Both the position numbers and the translations under genes were made by a program. 64,000 nucleotides of DNA from Penelope pileata. Lineage: Eukaryota > Chordata > Aves > Galliformes > Cracidae. The notes beneath the pieces are model-generated. The model saw only the letters and a list, made by a program, of their open reading frames with translations, made no database searches and was not told where the DNA came from. The stretch is from positions 186,851 through 250,850 of the forward strand of contig WBMW01000022.1 in NCBI GenBank assembly GCA_013396635.1, given 5' to 3'. Of this stretch, positions 12,501-27,500 are shown one piece after another (the stretch's first letter is position 1; every line of letters starts with the position of its first letter).

Positions 12501-15500
12501 CTCTTACATTCCAGCAACTTATTTTCAGCTGCAGTATTTTCACTGATGCACAGAGACTGGCCTTTGTTTTGCCTTCTCAGTTCTTTGGTCTCCTGTAAAA
12601 CAGGAGCGCTGGGGAGATTATAGATTTTTAGTAAGCAGCAGTAGTGGTGAGGATTCGCAGAGTCCCAACTAATTGTGTTAGGACTATGGGAAATGCTGTT
12701 ATCACTCTTGGTATTATATAAAGTCACTGTCTGTCCCTCTTCACCCCCACCAGAAAATTGCAATTACAGAAGGCAGTGTAGATTAATGAAGTAGAGAGCT
12801 ATGTGGTAGTGTTGAGGAGTATAACATGCTTTGTAGAAGAATCTATTCCCTTGCTTTGGCCATCTGCATAGGAGATGAGATACTGATTGGGCTGGGAAAA
12901 TGTTTGGTAGTTTCAAATTCAGTGTGCTCAGGTTACCACTTGGCTTAAATTCTATGCAATTCAGGTAGTCCTATAGTGGCATCTCATCCTGCACCACCTC
13001 AAACATGGCACTATGATAGTCTGGAGCTGCACACGAATTACGCCACTGAAAATGTATCACAAAGGCCAACATCGTACTGAAGAACTGTAGAGGAGTTCCC
13101 CTACTGCACTGCTGGCAGGCCCCTTTGTCAGGGCTGAATGCCACCTAACCTAGGATCAGTCTGACAGTATGCCTTCCCTTCTTCAAAGAGACTCTTTTTC
13201 CAGCCTGTTTGTCCAACCTGGGCAGTCTGAAGTAGCCTGATCACCACACTGAAATGTGTCACTTGCTATTTGTGTTTCATAACAATTTAGTGTCTTTTGC
13301 TTTTCCTAATTCCTCTCATTCTTCGGAACATTGCATTGGAAGATTACCCTTGATGCATGACCAGATGTGTGATTGTGAACCTTCATACCCTGTTGTTCTA
13401 AATATTTAAACTATTTGTTGAAGAGGTTTGCATTTGAAACAGAGGTGACTTAGGATTTCAGTTGTTGCACTACATAAAATGCTATTCAAATATGAATTTT
13501 TTTGCGTTGTTTTTTTAAACAGTTTCAAAAAATATGCACCTAATTTGCATGAACATATCTTGTGCAACCTTTTATTACATGCATCTTATGAAATAGTAGT
13601 TAATATTGACTATATCACCTCTGCTGATACTGAGGAAATACTGAGGCTTCTAAGTAATTGAATTCTTGTGTCATTTGTTCAACTTTCAGAATCCTTACAA
13701 TGGTACAGTAGTACTAGCAACCGTGAAAGGTGATGTTCATGATATTGGCAAGAATATCGTGGGAGTTGTTCTGGGCTGCAACAACTTCAGGTAAAGAAAC
13801 TAGAACTAGGTAGCTGGGAATGTAACACTAAAAGGCTACATAATTAATATACCAGGCCTGCTGCAGCTGTGAAGGAATTGTCAGAGATGGGCATTTGTTG
13901 GGAACTGTCCTCCCTTCCCCTAGCTGTGATAGGGAAGGTACACAGATCATACCAACTATTAACTAACGTGGAGTCAAGAGGGAAGAGAACGTCTTTCTGT
14001 AATACCGTATTTGTAATAAATCGGCATCTGAGATGAATATAGTTTAACATTAGCTGAAATATAGATGGGAGCATCATTTTTTGCATATAATAGTTAAATA
14101 TAATGTCTTAAACATAGAAGTGCAATGTCTGAAGAAACCAGATAGGACATTTTGGCAAGGCAAGACTGTTGGTGTGCTGGGAAAAAGGAAGTCTTGTAAC
14201 GTTCTAATGAATCTCTTAGTATGTTTTTCAAGCTATTTGTTAACTACAAGATTTTAAAACTCACTGTGGTATGTTTTGTTAATTAAGAGATGAGATTCTA
14301 ATTCTGAGCTTCAAAAGGTGGGACTTGAAGGAAAGTCAGCACTTTGAAGGCCTTTGTACATACTGCACGGTTGACAGCGGTGTTGGAATGAATGGTCATG
14401 TTTCCATCAGAGCCCTCTGTCAAGTGTTGTGCAGACCTGAATGCTTTGAACTCTTATCATTTATTCATTTTGTTTTGTTTTTGTCTTGTCTGTAATTTGC
14501 TCTTTAAAAAAGAGCCAAGATAATTTGTTCATTTTAAAATATAAAGAGCTGAAGGCAGTAACAGCGTTGTGTACATGCAGCATAATCAATTTCACTACTT
14601 CTTGAATTCTGTTGATTGTTTTCAGGCTTCCTTGGTTTATTATTATTTTTTTTTAAACTTAGTGAACTGAAGTCATGGTGTCTTCTGTCACCATGAATAT
14701 GAGTGAGGCTGAATGAAGCCAACAGGCTGGCATGGCTCACTGGAAAGGTGGCGGAGGGGAAGTAAAAGTTTTGGCAGTGGCTGGGGCTAATAGGAATAGA
14801 GTGCTAGCAAGGAAGGTGCAGTGTCTCGTTTCATAAAATGTAGGCCTTAATAAGACAAAAGAAACTTGGTGTGAATCAGCTTATATTCCTGATGTAAGAT
14901 ATGGTATCCACAAAAGCTTTTAGTATTGCCTTAATGACTTCAAATGGAAAAAAATAATCCTCTGCAAAAACAAAACAAAACCCACCATCTTGCACTTGAA
15001 TTTTCTTATCTACTGTGTCATTTGGAACTCTGATATATTGTTTTCCAGGCTCATGGACGTTTCTGTATTAAAATTCCCAACAGATGTCTTGAGAGAAACA
15101 AACAAACAAAAATCTAAATTTTAACTTCAAGATTAGGTTAGCCATTCACAGTAAGAGCAATGTTTGCCCTTCAACAGAACTATTCGACTACTTTTTTTAA
15201 AGAATCTTCTGTCATCTCACTTCTTTTCACAGAGTTATTGATTTAGGAGTCATGACTCCATGTGATAAGATATTGAGAGCTGCTGTTGAGAACAAAGCAG
15301 GTATAGAGAGATTTCATTAGTACTCCCAAATTACTTAATTTTTTTTTTTTTTTAACTTTTTTTTTTTTTTTGCTACTCATTGCATTTCTATTCTGTTATT
15401 TTGTTAGACTACCTTTAGGTAAATCAAAGCTTTCCCATTAGCAATAATGACTGTTTAGTATTGGCTCTTCCATGGAACTTAGTCCAAGGAACTGAAAAGC

Positions 15501-18500
15501 TGCATTAAAAGGAAAAGTGTAGTAGAGATGACTTAGTATTTGTTTTACAGATGGATAAATGGAAGCTTGGAAAGGTTAACTAACTTTGTGCTGAGTCTTA
15601 TATCAGTCTAAGAATTTAGCCTTTCCAAAGCAAGGAGTGTGAAAAACATAATGAATTGTTGTAGTAAAAAATGAACTTTCTGAACCAAGTTATAGTTGCT
15701 GTGAAACAGTGTATTATATCTTGGAAAAGATTATTTGTATAGAACATAGGTGGTGAAGTTTGAAAGCTGAAGGCATTTACTATTTCTAAGAGCAGAGTTC
15801 ATAATATCAGTGCTGAACCTCTGAGGTTTTCTAATCCAGGAGTACTGTATGTTTATTGTGAAAGTAGAGCAGTAGGTATTTAGCAACTGTGAATACAGAG
15901 AAATCTCTTAAACTGGGGATTTGGAATCACTTTCATTCTTGGAAAGCTTTCTAATTTAAGCGAAACCTGGCATATAGATGAGATTACCATGCTTTCTGTC
16001 TCACTGTTTTGTATCTGATGCACGAAGCTAGAAATTAAACACCTGTAAAAATTTATAAGTCATTCTAGGATGCTAGCTAAACCTTTTGCTAATACATGTT
16101 TGTAAATTTGCGATAGATATAATTGGTCTGTCTGGTCTCATCACCCCTTCTTTGGATGAAATGATTTTTGTCGCCAAGGAAATGGAGAGATTGGCAATAA
16201 AGATTCCTTTGCTAATTGGAGGAGCAACTACTTCTAAGTAAGATATCTCATTTGGGAAGATGGAGAATGTGTGTGAAAATATTGTTAACCAGGGGAAAAG
16301 CTCTGTAGCGATTTCTCTCTCCCTTTTCTCTCACTTTCCCCAAGCACGCATGCTGGTATTTATTTACTTAAGACTTAATGTTATTTCTTCGGTGTAATTG
16401 GAACACAGCAAATAGCAGACACCTTTAGCTTTTCATTTTTGCCAATGTTATCTATTTTGCAAGTATATATTATATGTGGAGATACGATTATATTAACTTC
16501 TACAAGTTCCATGTGCAAAAGCATATGAATCCAGTCCTGTTATTCTAAGGGGTAGAATGGTCTATTTTGGTTCACCAGAGCATTATCAATATGCATGAGT
16601 TTGAGACTAGAGATGGTTATATAGACATCAGGGAGCTATTATCTTTTAGAAAATTAACATATTTTCCTTTATCTGTGTTCAGTGCTGTGCTGATTGGGTT
16701 GAGCCTCAAATCCTGTACAAGCAAGCTGACAGAGGATACATTCTAGCAGCTTGCCTTGAAGTAGTTACCATTTTGCATTTGATAGGCCCTGCATTTTTTG
16801 TTGATATCTTGTTCTCTCTCTGATCATTCAAATGAGGTAATACAGCTGCTTTGATGTTCTGAAGAACAGTGTTGACAGCTCTGACATCTAGTATTAACAT
16901 TAGCATTGATGTGTTCTGGGCATTGTGTAATAGCCTTAGGTCACACTTTGCTGACTGGTTTATGTATACTATACTTGGGAAGGTGACAGCTCAGAAGGCT
17001 GCAGAGGTTGTTTCTTGCATAAATAAAAGATGTTAGCAATGTTGCTCTCTTTACCAGAGCAGCACATAGTCTATCAGAACCGTTAGCTATGTGTATTCTG
17101 TATTATTGGCCTTAGCAGATAGTCCCATTACTTTACAGACAGTGAATAGCAGGGCCACTGCCTGTCTTTATTGGTCCTGTGGTTATAGTGCAAGATTCGC
17201 TATATCCTTTTTCTTCTTTTTCATGAGTCTCTTTACCTATGACATTGGTACTGAGAACAGACATGGCAGCTTTTTCCTAAACAAACAAAAAAATGGATGG
17301 GGCATTATTCTAAGTGGGAGGCTTAGGAGAGCCCTTTCTTCATGTCTTTCTAGTGTCTGTGGAGCACTGTAGCATAATAATTGATGTCAAATAAGCAGCA
17401 TTGAACAGATTTGTAGAGTTTATGTGTAGAGATGGATGCAACTGGCAGCATAAATTTTGTCCTTAAATATGGAAATACTTAAATAATATATAAAATGTAT
17501 TTTGTATTCATAAATAATTTTATTCATCTGAACTCTATATAAATATAATTGTGCACATGACCAGACACATGCAATTTCTGTAAAATATATGTCAAATGAA
17601 GGTACTCTTCATGGATTGGTAATATATATTTAAATTTACTTGCACAGTTCTACGTTTAACCTTGTGTGCATTCTGAAAAGTTGTGTACATGTTAGAGCTT
17701 GCTAATGAAGAACTATCTACCTTTATTCTCTGAAATAGGTAGACATCATGATTTGTAATGAGTAGACCATACGTACTTGGGAAGGCAGAAAATGAGGTTA
17801 GTTTGAAAGAAAGAGGCTAGATTCTGACTACAGAATCTACATAATGGAGTTTCATTTTAACTTACAAAAATTATAATGTTTGCATTATTGCTATACTGCT
17901 TTGTTGAATTCAGCTGTGGACAGATAATGATGATGGTTTTATTGTGGTATTGTTTATTTAAAAAAGTACTAGATGATACAGTGCCACCGTAGGATTATAC
18001 CCTGTTGATTTTGTTTGTTCCTATTAAAATGGAGGATAAGGTATCTCTTTTTTTTCTAATAAACTGAGCTGCTAAGATCAGAATTGCATCAGCTAGAAGG
18101 AAATTAAGATGATCCCAGACAATTGGTTACATAACTGTTGCACAGACATCATTAACCTTTGTGTTCAAGTGCTTTTAATACTTGATATCAACCTGAAGAA
18201 AAGGGAACTTAGGCCTCAGTTCAGGAGTGCTAACTTTTGATTGAAATACAAGTATATATTAAATAAATTGGGAGTCTTTTATGTAAATGTCTAGGCTGAC
18301 CTAGCAGATGTTCTATTTATTGACCACTGACAGAATTCCTTCTTCAGGTGAGCAGGCAGCTTATGCCTCTGGTGTAGAACATTGTAGAAATTGAAATAAT
18401 TGTCGCTGGAATATGTTAATGTTAATCCACAGACACAGAAGGTAGTGTGTGGGAGGGAAAACTGTAAGATGAGCAAACAAGATTTTATCTTGTTTTTTTC

Positions 18501-21500
18501 TAGTTTTTTGTTAGGCTTAGTTTGGAACATTTTCACTGAAGTTTTTGAGACTTAAACTAACAAGTTGCTGACTTTCAGTCAGCTGGTAAGACACTGAGGG
18601 AGAGTAAGATGGCACAGCATTTGTGAAGCGTTCTGACACTCTTTGAAGTTTTTATGTACTTATTAAAAATCCACTACGCATGGATGCTTTCTTGTTTTGA
18701 AATTCTGGTGTATGCATTAAGTTGAGATGTATTTACTATTTCGCTGGGGATATTGTCTGTTTTCTTTTGTTTGTTTCAGCTGTGAAATGCTCACAATTTC
18801 TTTTTTTTTTCCATTTAAGAACACACACGGCTGTTAAAATTGCTCCCCGATATAGTGCACCTGTAATTCATGTCCTGGATGCATCCAAGAGTGTTGTGGT
18901 TGTAAGTTGTAATTTATAGTCTCTGGTCTATGGAAATGCATGTGCCCCGTTTTTCTCTTGCACCTCTCATCCTTTCCACTAAGATTTAACATTATGGCAG
19001 AAAATGGAAGAGATACTGCAGAGAGCAGTTTCTCAACTACTATTGCTTCAGCAATTTTTTTTTACTGCCAGCTGATTATCTCATCAAGCTTATTTGACTT
19101 ATTGTATACCGATATTTACTTGCCAGTTTCTTTAATGATAGTGACACGATTCACTCTGAATCCTTAACTGTAGTTCTGAGATGCTGAAAAACAAGGAGTG
19201 ATGTGGTAAGATGTAATCTGCTATTCTCTCTGTTTTGAGCATATTTATGAAGTTAGTGATAAGGCTACAGGAAAATAGTACTGTGAAATAGCTGGCTAGA
19301 GATTTTTGGAATAGATGCTCACTCTGTTAGACAAATAGGTAGTCATAGCAGGAAAATAAATGCTAGAAAGAAGTAGGGCAAACTGTGTATTGTTTCTCTG
19401 ACTATTCAGCCTCTAGAGTCTTAGAGTATCCTTGTAGGTCTTTCCAGAGTCAAATGGGGCTCTGCTAATATTACCTGTCTAGAAGGGCAGTATTCTCACT
19501 AATAATCCTGGGTTTAAATATGTTTGAATATAGTTTGTAGTTCAGTGGTAAGGCTTAAGTTAGTATTGTCAGATGTAATTGGTTACTGTTCATGGAAACT
19601 AGCCTCTGAAAGACAGCTTAGTCTGAAATTCATAGTGTGTCCTTACAGTGTGTACTTAGTGCATTCTCTGTCCTTATTTCAGTGCTCCCAGCTCTTAGAT
19701 GAAAGTGTAAAAGATGATTTCTTTGAAGAAATATTAGAGGAATATGAAGAAATTAGACAAGAACACTATGAGGCTCTCAAGGTACAAATATAATTAATCT
19801 AGATTCTTCTCTTGTTTGGAGTGGTTTGTACTTGTATCATTACTAACTCTGAGTTTCAAATTTTTATGAAGGCCTCGAGATATACTTGTGTTGATTATAA
19901 AATCGAATTTTCTAGCCTGTAAGGGAAAATTCTGCATGAGTATAATATATTACTGGCAAATTCTTGATTGTCCTAAATGAACACTCACTGGTATCTAGGA
20001 CATCTCTGTGGGGCTGGCAGTCATGTCAGCTTAACCAGTCTACAGGAGACCAGCACTCAACTAGAGCGGTAGCTGAAAACAGGGGAAGACACTGAGATAA
20101 CTAAAATGATGCTTGTTGCTTTTGCTGATACTGTGCTGTATTCTATTGAGTATCTCACAATACCGCATTTTCCTGTTGTCTTTGTGTTGTTTTGGTTAGG
20201 GATTTGAGCAGTGTCAAAGTAGGGAACTTGGGCTGCAATTTTAGGAGAGTGAGGAGAAAGAGGGAAGAAGTGAAAGGTCGGGAGTGGCAGCACGTATTAA
20301 CAACAGTAAGCTAATAATGTTTGACTCTTCCAAGGTTGTTCTTGTAAAGAAACGCAGAAACAAACTGAAAGTCTTCTGGCTTTCACATGGTTTCTTTCTC
20401 TATAAAGATAAAGGTTGAGGCCTCCTGCCTCATAGAACAGTTGGGTCCATCTGAGTTTAAGACCGTCTTTGTGTAAGACCAGTCCACCAAGCTGAGATCA
20501 GTCAGTGCAGGACTCTCATCTAAGGAGACGTTTGCAGTGAATTCAGTTAGGAGTTGGTGGAATTGAAAGTAGTTTTTGTCAGAATTGTCCTGAAGACAGT
20601 TTTGAGTAAAACTGTATGACCACTGCAATGGTTAGAGTTTCAGTCTGCAAGATGGGTGTTTTATAAAAGTAACCTTTATGTTCATGCAGGAAAGAAGATA
20701 CTTGTCTCTACAACAAGCTAGAAAAAAAGGTTTCCATAATGATTGGTTATCAGACCGTAAACCAGGTCAGTTTGTATGTTGGTGGTGGTGGAGGTGGTGG
20801 TTTTGCTGTGTCTTTGCTTCATTTTATTTATTTACTTGAATGATGCTTCATGAAACTTCAGGATTTAGTAGCATTATGTTACAAATAGCTTAACAACTTG
20901 AATAAACTTTTGCCTGCTTGAGCAGACTTTTTTTTGTTGTGTAAGTTCCATCTTGCTGATCTATTTCAACTTCTCTTAATTACTGTGAAAAATATATATA
21001 TAAGAAAAACAAAAACAAAAAGAAACAACCCAAGACAATATTTAGTAACAACTTGGAAAAAAAAAATCTAAAACACAGAGTCAACCATAACACCGTATAA
21101 TCAAAGATAAGTGTAATGCACCCTTTCCAAGATAATGTTGGACTGGCTCATATTGCAAACCTTATGTACTGCTTTTAGGCAACACAAGTTGTGACATAGC
21201 ATTTGTATCAAATTCCTCCTTACAATTGAAAGTAGAAAGAGGTTGACATTTTTTCTACCTGTTTCCATACCAGCTTTTTTTTTTTTCCTAAAATACTGAA
21301 CAATAGAAGTATAAGCAGCATTCAACAAGAAGTCGCCTCCTGCAGTAGCTTTAACGCTTGACTACTTTCTGTCACTTCATTTACAAAATTATTGGACATT
21401 AACCCCTCCTTAAGCAGCTATGCCCCACACAAGTGCTCACTCACTCCCACCTGAGTGGGATGGGGAAGAGAAAAAATTGAGAAAACTCATGGGTAGAGAT

Positions 21501-24500
21501 AAAGGACAGTTCAACATCTAAAGCAAAAGTGATGCACCAGCAAATCAAAACAAGGAATTCATTCACTACTTCCTATCATCAGGCAGATATTCAGCCATTT
21601 CCAGGAAAGTAGGGCTTCATCACACATAATGGTTACTTGGAAAAACAAACACAATGATTCAGAACTCTTTCCCCCTCTGGGTGAGCTGTCCTGGCTGTGT
21701 TCCCTCCCAGCTTGTGCATGCCCAGGCTACCTTCTGGCTGGGCAGTATGAGAAACAGTAAAGACCTTAGTGCTGTGTAAGCAGTGTGCAGCAATAGCTAA
21801 AAAAGGTGCGTTGCCAGTACTGTTTTGGTCACAAATGTAGAACATAGCACCACATGTGCTGCTGTTCCAGCGAAAAGCAGTACAAAGGCTCAAGAGGATG
21901 CCAATTTTCAATAGCTCATTTTAATAAAGGCCATGTTATAAAGTAGTGAGCAGCACAGATAAAACCAGTACAGGGCTTATGGCTACATCATAACATAGAT
22001 CGTGATCTCTCTCACTTGTGTCTATGCATAAGAACAATGTGTGGTGGTAGCAAAAACTCTTATAAATTACATATTATTTGACAAAGCTATTCCACAATAC
22101 TATAGCACATAATTTCTGTGTATAAAAAGTGGTATTTGTAATTATGTGTGACATGCTCATAAAATCTGTTAGGTTTATAGGTTGATTTTGGCCTTGCGTT
22201 GAATATTTTGATTACTGACATAAGTAGAGAAATCCAACAGTGAGTAAGGGGTAATTTATAGGGAAGAACAAAAGGCCTTACATTTTTCTATTTTGACTTT
22301 TTTTTTTTTAAATAAACACACATAATAACTGTAGAGTATGGTATAACTTGGGAAGGATATGGCAATGACGAAGTTAAATTACTTTAGAAGAGGTCAGTTG
22401 CAGTGGTGGAGGCTGGGGAGCACCTGTTATGCTGCACATGTAAGAGCAATATTAAATAATTGTCTTCATGTCAGACTGTACTTCTGATTCCTACAGTGAA
22501 ACCAAAATTCATTGGTACAAAAGTCTTTGAAGATTATGACCTGAAGAGGCTAGTAGAGTACATTGACTGGAAGCCTTTCTTTGATGTTTGGCAACTTAGG
22601 GGAAAATATCCCAACCGAGGTTTTCCTAAAGTCTTTAATGATAAAACAGTTGGTAAGTATTGAAATTGCATTTACTTTGTGCACATGCAGCGTTCATATT
22701 CTGTATAATTCAAAGTACACAGAAATGGGTAAAAATGCATTGAAACTTAAATGTCACTGAAATCATTTGTCTAAAACATCTACTGATATTGTCACATGAG
22801 GCAGAAAAAGTACTTTTAATCATATTTAGAATTCACCTGCGAAAACCCAGGCTGCTATTTTAATGACCGAAAATGACAACAGAGCAATTAACATGCGTCT
22901 CTGTCAAGAATGAAGATGTCAAGAGGGATCGATCTCTTTTTGATGCTGTTCAGTAGGCTTTCGAATAGGTGATGAGACACCAGGCCTGACACTGAAATAA
23001 ATGTTCTGGATCTGCTACGCTGTGGTAATGTAGGTGCATGCACACTTTCCCTATTGTTCATTTCATTCTGGCATGTCTGCCCCTACTAGGATGGTGCTGG
23101 CTGTAACATTTGTTTCAAGATGTGTGTTGTTACAGCTGTATAGACGTCATCACACTGCTATCCTCTGTTTGCTGTAGCTGATGCAGTCATCAGAGAATTA
23201 CATAGAAAATGAACCAGTCTCCGGCAATTCTTAAACCTGTTTAACTGGTTGTGAAAGCATGCCTTTTCTAAAGGGTTCTCTTTTTTTGATAGGTGAAGAA
23301 GCAAAGAAAGTTTATAATGATGCTCAAAATCTTCTGAAAATGTTGATTAATCAAAAGAAATTACAAGCCAGGGGTGTGCTTGGTTTCTGGCCAGCTCAAA
23401 GTGTTCAAGATGATATCTATTTGTATGCTGTAGAAGAGGCCGTGGGATCTTCGGAACCAATAGCAAAATTTTATGGCCTGAGGCAACAGGTACAATTGCA
23501 GAACACTTGTTAAATGAAGTGATTTTTTTTTTCTGAATTGCAAGAATAGAAGTGCCCTAAAAAAATATATGCAGAAAATAGTTGTCATAATCTGTCTGAG
23601 CTCATCTTGCCATTTCTTTCAGTAATAACAAGATCCTGCTAGTGGTGAACCAAGCATTTGTCTTTGCAGTATTTTGTATTGTAATAGTTGCACAGAATGC
23701 TTTATAGATTTGACAGATTTAAATCTATGTGTTTTCTGTCCTCATTTTATTAAGGCATCCTAAAGCACTGTGCTGTATATATTCATCACCTAAATCCTGT
23801 GTGCTACGTTAGAACCTGATGAAACTTAATTCTATAATATGCCTAGATTCTATCTTAAATGTGAAGTTCTGCTTGGATATGTTAAAGATTGAAAATACTT
23901 TTAATCATAATACCTGGAAAATAAAGCTGAGTGGAGATTAATGTTTCTGATAATTCTAATTTCTATGTAAAATTCCCCATATGAAGAGGCAGTTTAGAAT
24001 TAGTTTGCTAATTCTGATTGTGAGAATCACTATTTTAAGTATTTATGCTTGAATCGTACCTACATTTGCATTTATTTCGATAACTTGAACATTTTCAAGA
24101 TATTCTGCTTCTTTTTCTTTCCCACATTCCTATATGGCTTCTTCGTAGTTCACATATTCAGTTATCAAAGGTGGCAGAAATAAATCTAACAAATACCTTA
24201 ATTTCTGGAATACAGTATTCTTATCCTATGCCAATATTGCAAAATTGTATTGAGAGATACATGGTTTAAAGTTTATCTGTTGCAGCTCCCTGAAATAGGT
24301 AATCTGTTGCATGGAGATGGATCTAGTATATCTTGAAGTCCATGGCAGATGTCTGTATAAACTGTTCTCACAAATGTTCAGGGAGGGCTGTTCCAGAGCC
24401 TGACTACCTAGTTAAACATTTTGATATCCCGTGTAAAACAAGTTTACTACATTTTCTTTTCCTGGCCTTTTCACAGTGCTTTCCCGATAAGACTGTCTTA

Positions 24501-27500
24501 TTTGAAGTTCTTTTTATCTCATTAATTCTTTTTATCTCGTATGTTAGCAATTTTTTCATGTTTTCCTGAAAGGTTAGGAGCATGAAACTATGTTATTGTG
24601 GGTACTATTCTTCTGGACTCTTATCTAATTTAGCTGCATCTGTTTCAATATAGCATATATAGTAATTCAGCAGAGGCTTCACCAGAGTAAAATAGAAGAG
24701 AATAATTGTCTTGTGTTTCATATATAAAACCTTCCTCTCAGTACACAGAGTCCTCTCTATGATGTCGGCACTGTTAAGCTTGTGATATAAATCTATAAGT
24801 TGGAGATGTTTAGTATTTTCTGTAACTATGATCACTACAAAAGAACCTTAAACTTATTGTAGAGATCAAGTGAAGGAAAAAGAAATTCTTCAGTTTTATG
24901 GTGCTTGCTATAACTTAGTAGTCTATAGAATTTATTGACAGTTTCTCTTTGTTTTTGAGGGATGATGGTGGTTTGTTTGTTTTTTAAACTATAGTTGGGA
25001 GTGAGTCAAAAGCATTGTTAAACACTGGAATAGTACCATAGAATAAGAAAACATGGAGAGTATTCTTCAGCCAAGCAATTGCTATGAAATAACTTTATTT
25101 CCTTGTAACTTGCACAGTTTTACAGGAGTTGTCCCACTTTTTTTTTAAATAGCAATTGTGTTCCTTCAATGAATATGCTGATTTAATCCTCAGCTGTAAA
25201 ATGTCTTGTTAGATGCTGTTGCCAGCTTTCAATCACTTCATTCTATCCCCTTTTTTCCATTTTTGGGAAAGGATGTGGTGAGTGGGATATTTCCTATTTG
25301 CATAAAGCCCAAACCTTGTTTGGGATTCAACTTTTCAGTAGTGATAGATGAATTTTGTTTCTGTTTGTATGTAGAGAGTGTAAACCATGACCCTGGGGTA
25401 CTGTTTTTGTGTACTACTGAGCATGTGGTTTGTAGCATAAGAAACTCGGAATGTTTATAAACTCTCACAGGCATTCCATAGTGGGAGTTGCTGAAGAATT
25501 CTGCAGCTTGCATAATTGGGATGCAAACTATCAACCATCAGTTTTGTTAACAAATGTGGAATCTGAGTGTTAGAGATGGAAAAATTTCTCTTTGTCCCCA
25601 GTGGTTGGCACAAGAGTGTTCCCTATTTTGTAATACTTTGTCTGCGGAATAAGCTGTTAAATCTTACCAGCTGTAAATAGAACCAGAACGTCTCTCTATA
25701 TCTGTTCAGTACAGCATCTTTCTCCTTTGACATTTTGGTTTTTAGTGATCTAAACACCCTCAGAGGAATAGAAGTGTTTTTCATCTAATTCAAGGAGAGG
25801 CAAGCTGTCCTGCCTCAAAGACTAGTTGGTGTTTGTCAGAAATGTTTCAAGCCCTCTAGTCTTAAAAATACTGATGTTTAGATCAATAATGCACTAGTAA
25901 TATTTTTTTAACGTTCTGACTTATTATTATCACTTTTTTTTTTTTTTACTTTAGGCTGAGAAAGATTCTGCCTCCACAGATCCATATTACTGTCTGTCTG
26001 ACTTCATAGCACCACTGGATTCTGGCATTTGTGACTACCTAGGTCTTTTTGCGGTAGCCTGCTTTGGTGTAGATGAGTTATGCAATGAGTTTAGGAAACA
26101 GGATGATGAGTACAATATCATAATGGTAAAGGCGCTTGGAGATCGGCTGGCAGAGGTATGAGGTTTTATCACGCTTCCTTGCAAATTTTCTGTGTTCTAG
26201 GTTTTACAACTTGCTGTTTCAAGTTTTAGCATAAACTTAAACCGTTGCCTTACTGTATGCTCTGTATTAAATCTGGAAGTGAACTGGTTTTGCTGAGCTT
26301 CTCTTGAGAGGTGAGTCCTCTTCTGAGCCAGAGGGGAGTCTGCTATCTGTACCTTCCAGCTGCAAAAGCACCTCCAAGTTCTTTATGAGGATTATGATGA
26401 TTGGTAGAATTCAGTACATTTTTAAACAATACTGTTTAAACAAAAGTGTCTTTAAATCTTGCGTTATCTACATGAGAATGAGTGAACCTAATGAACTTCA
26501 TCTTCTCTAAGTAACTCTCTAGATACTTCTTTGACAATGTTTTTTTGGTTATCCTGCTTTAAAATCCTACATAATCTGCCAATAAGAGAAAAACTGTAAC
26601 ACCTGAATTGGAAAAATAAGTATTGTATGGGAATCTTAATTATCTTATTTCCTAGCTGGGACAGAAGTTGTCTTTCACATAGTGTCTGTTATGAGGCTGT
26701 GTTTTGGTTCCAGAAGAAAACAAAACTGATAACATACTGATTGTTTGTACTCATTGCCTGGCAGTGCTGTACAGAGCCAAATACATTTCAGTCTCTCAGC
26801 TTCTTGTATTGCTCTGCCAGTGAAGGTGTTTGGGAGGGGACATGGGGAGCTAGGAGGGGACAGGACCAGGGCAGCTGACCCAAACTGACCAAAGGGATAT
26901 TCCATACCATATGACATCATATAGATATAAGGGAGGGGAGTTAGCCGGGGAGGGAGGATGAGCTGGGCATTGGTTGGTGGGTGGTGAGCAGTTGCTTTGT
27001 GTATCACTTTGTGTATAATTACTTCTATTTCTATTTACTTCATTTTCTGCCTTAGTAAATAGTTTTTATTTCAATCTACAAGTTCTCCTGTATATTCTCC
27101 TAATTCTCTCCCCCATCCCACTGGGGGTAGAGGGGGGTGAGTGAAGGACTGTGTGGGACTTAGCCTATCTCACTGATCATCTTCATCAAATAACTATTGC
27201 ATTAGTCTCCTCAGAAAAAAATAAACATAACTATTTGCACTACATTTCAAGGCATTTGCTGAGGAGCTCCATGAAAGGGTTCGAAGGGAATTCTGGGCTT
27301 ACTCTAGCGCTGAGCAGCTAGATCTCTCTGACCTACGCAGAATTAAATATGAGGGAATTCGCCCTGCTCCTGGTTATCCAAGCCAGCCTGACCATACAGA
27401 AAAACTCACCATGTGGAAGGTTGCAAACATTGAGGAAACAACAGGTAACTCTGCTGGCTTTACTAAAATTCTTTAACTGTTTTTGTGTCAATGAAAGAAT

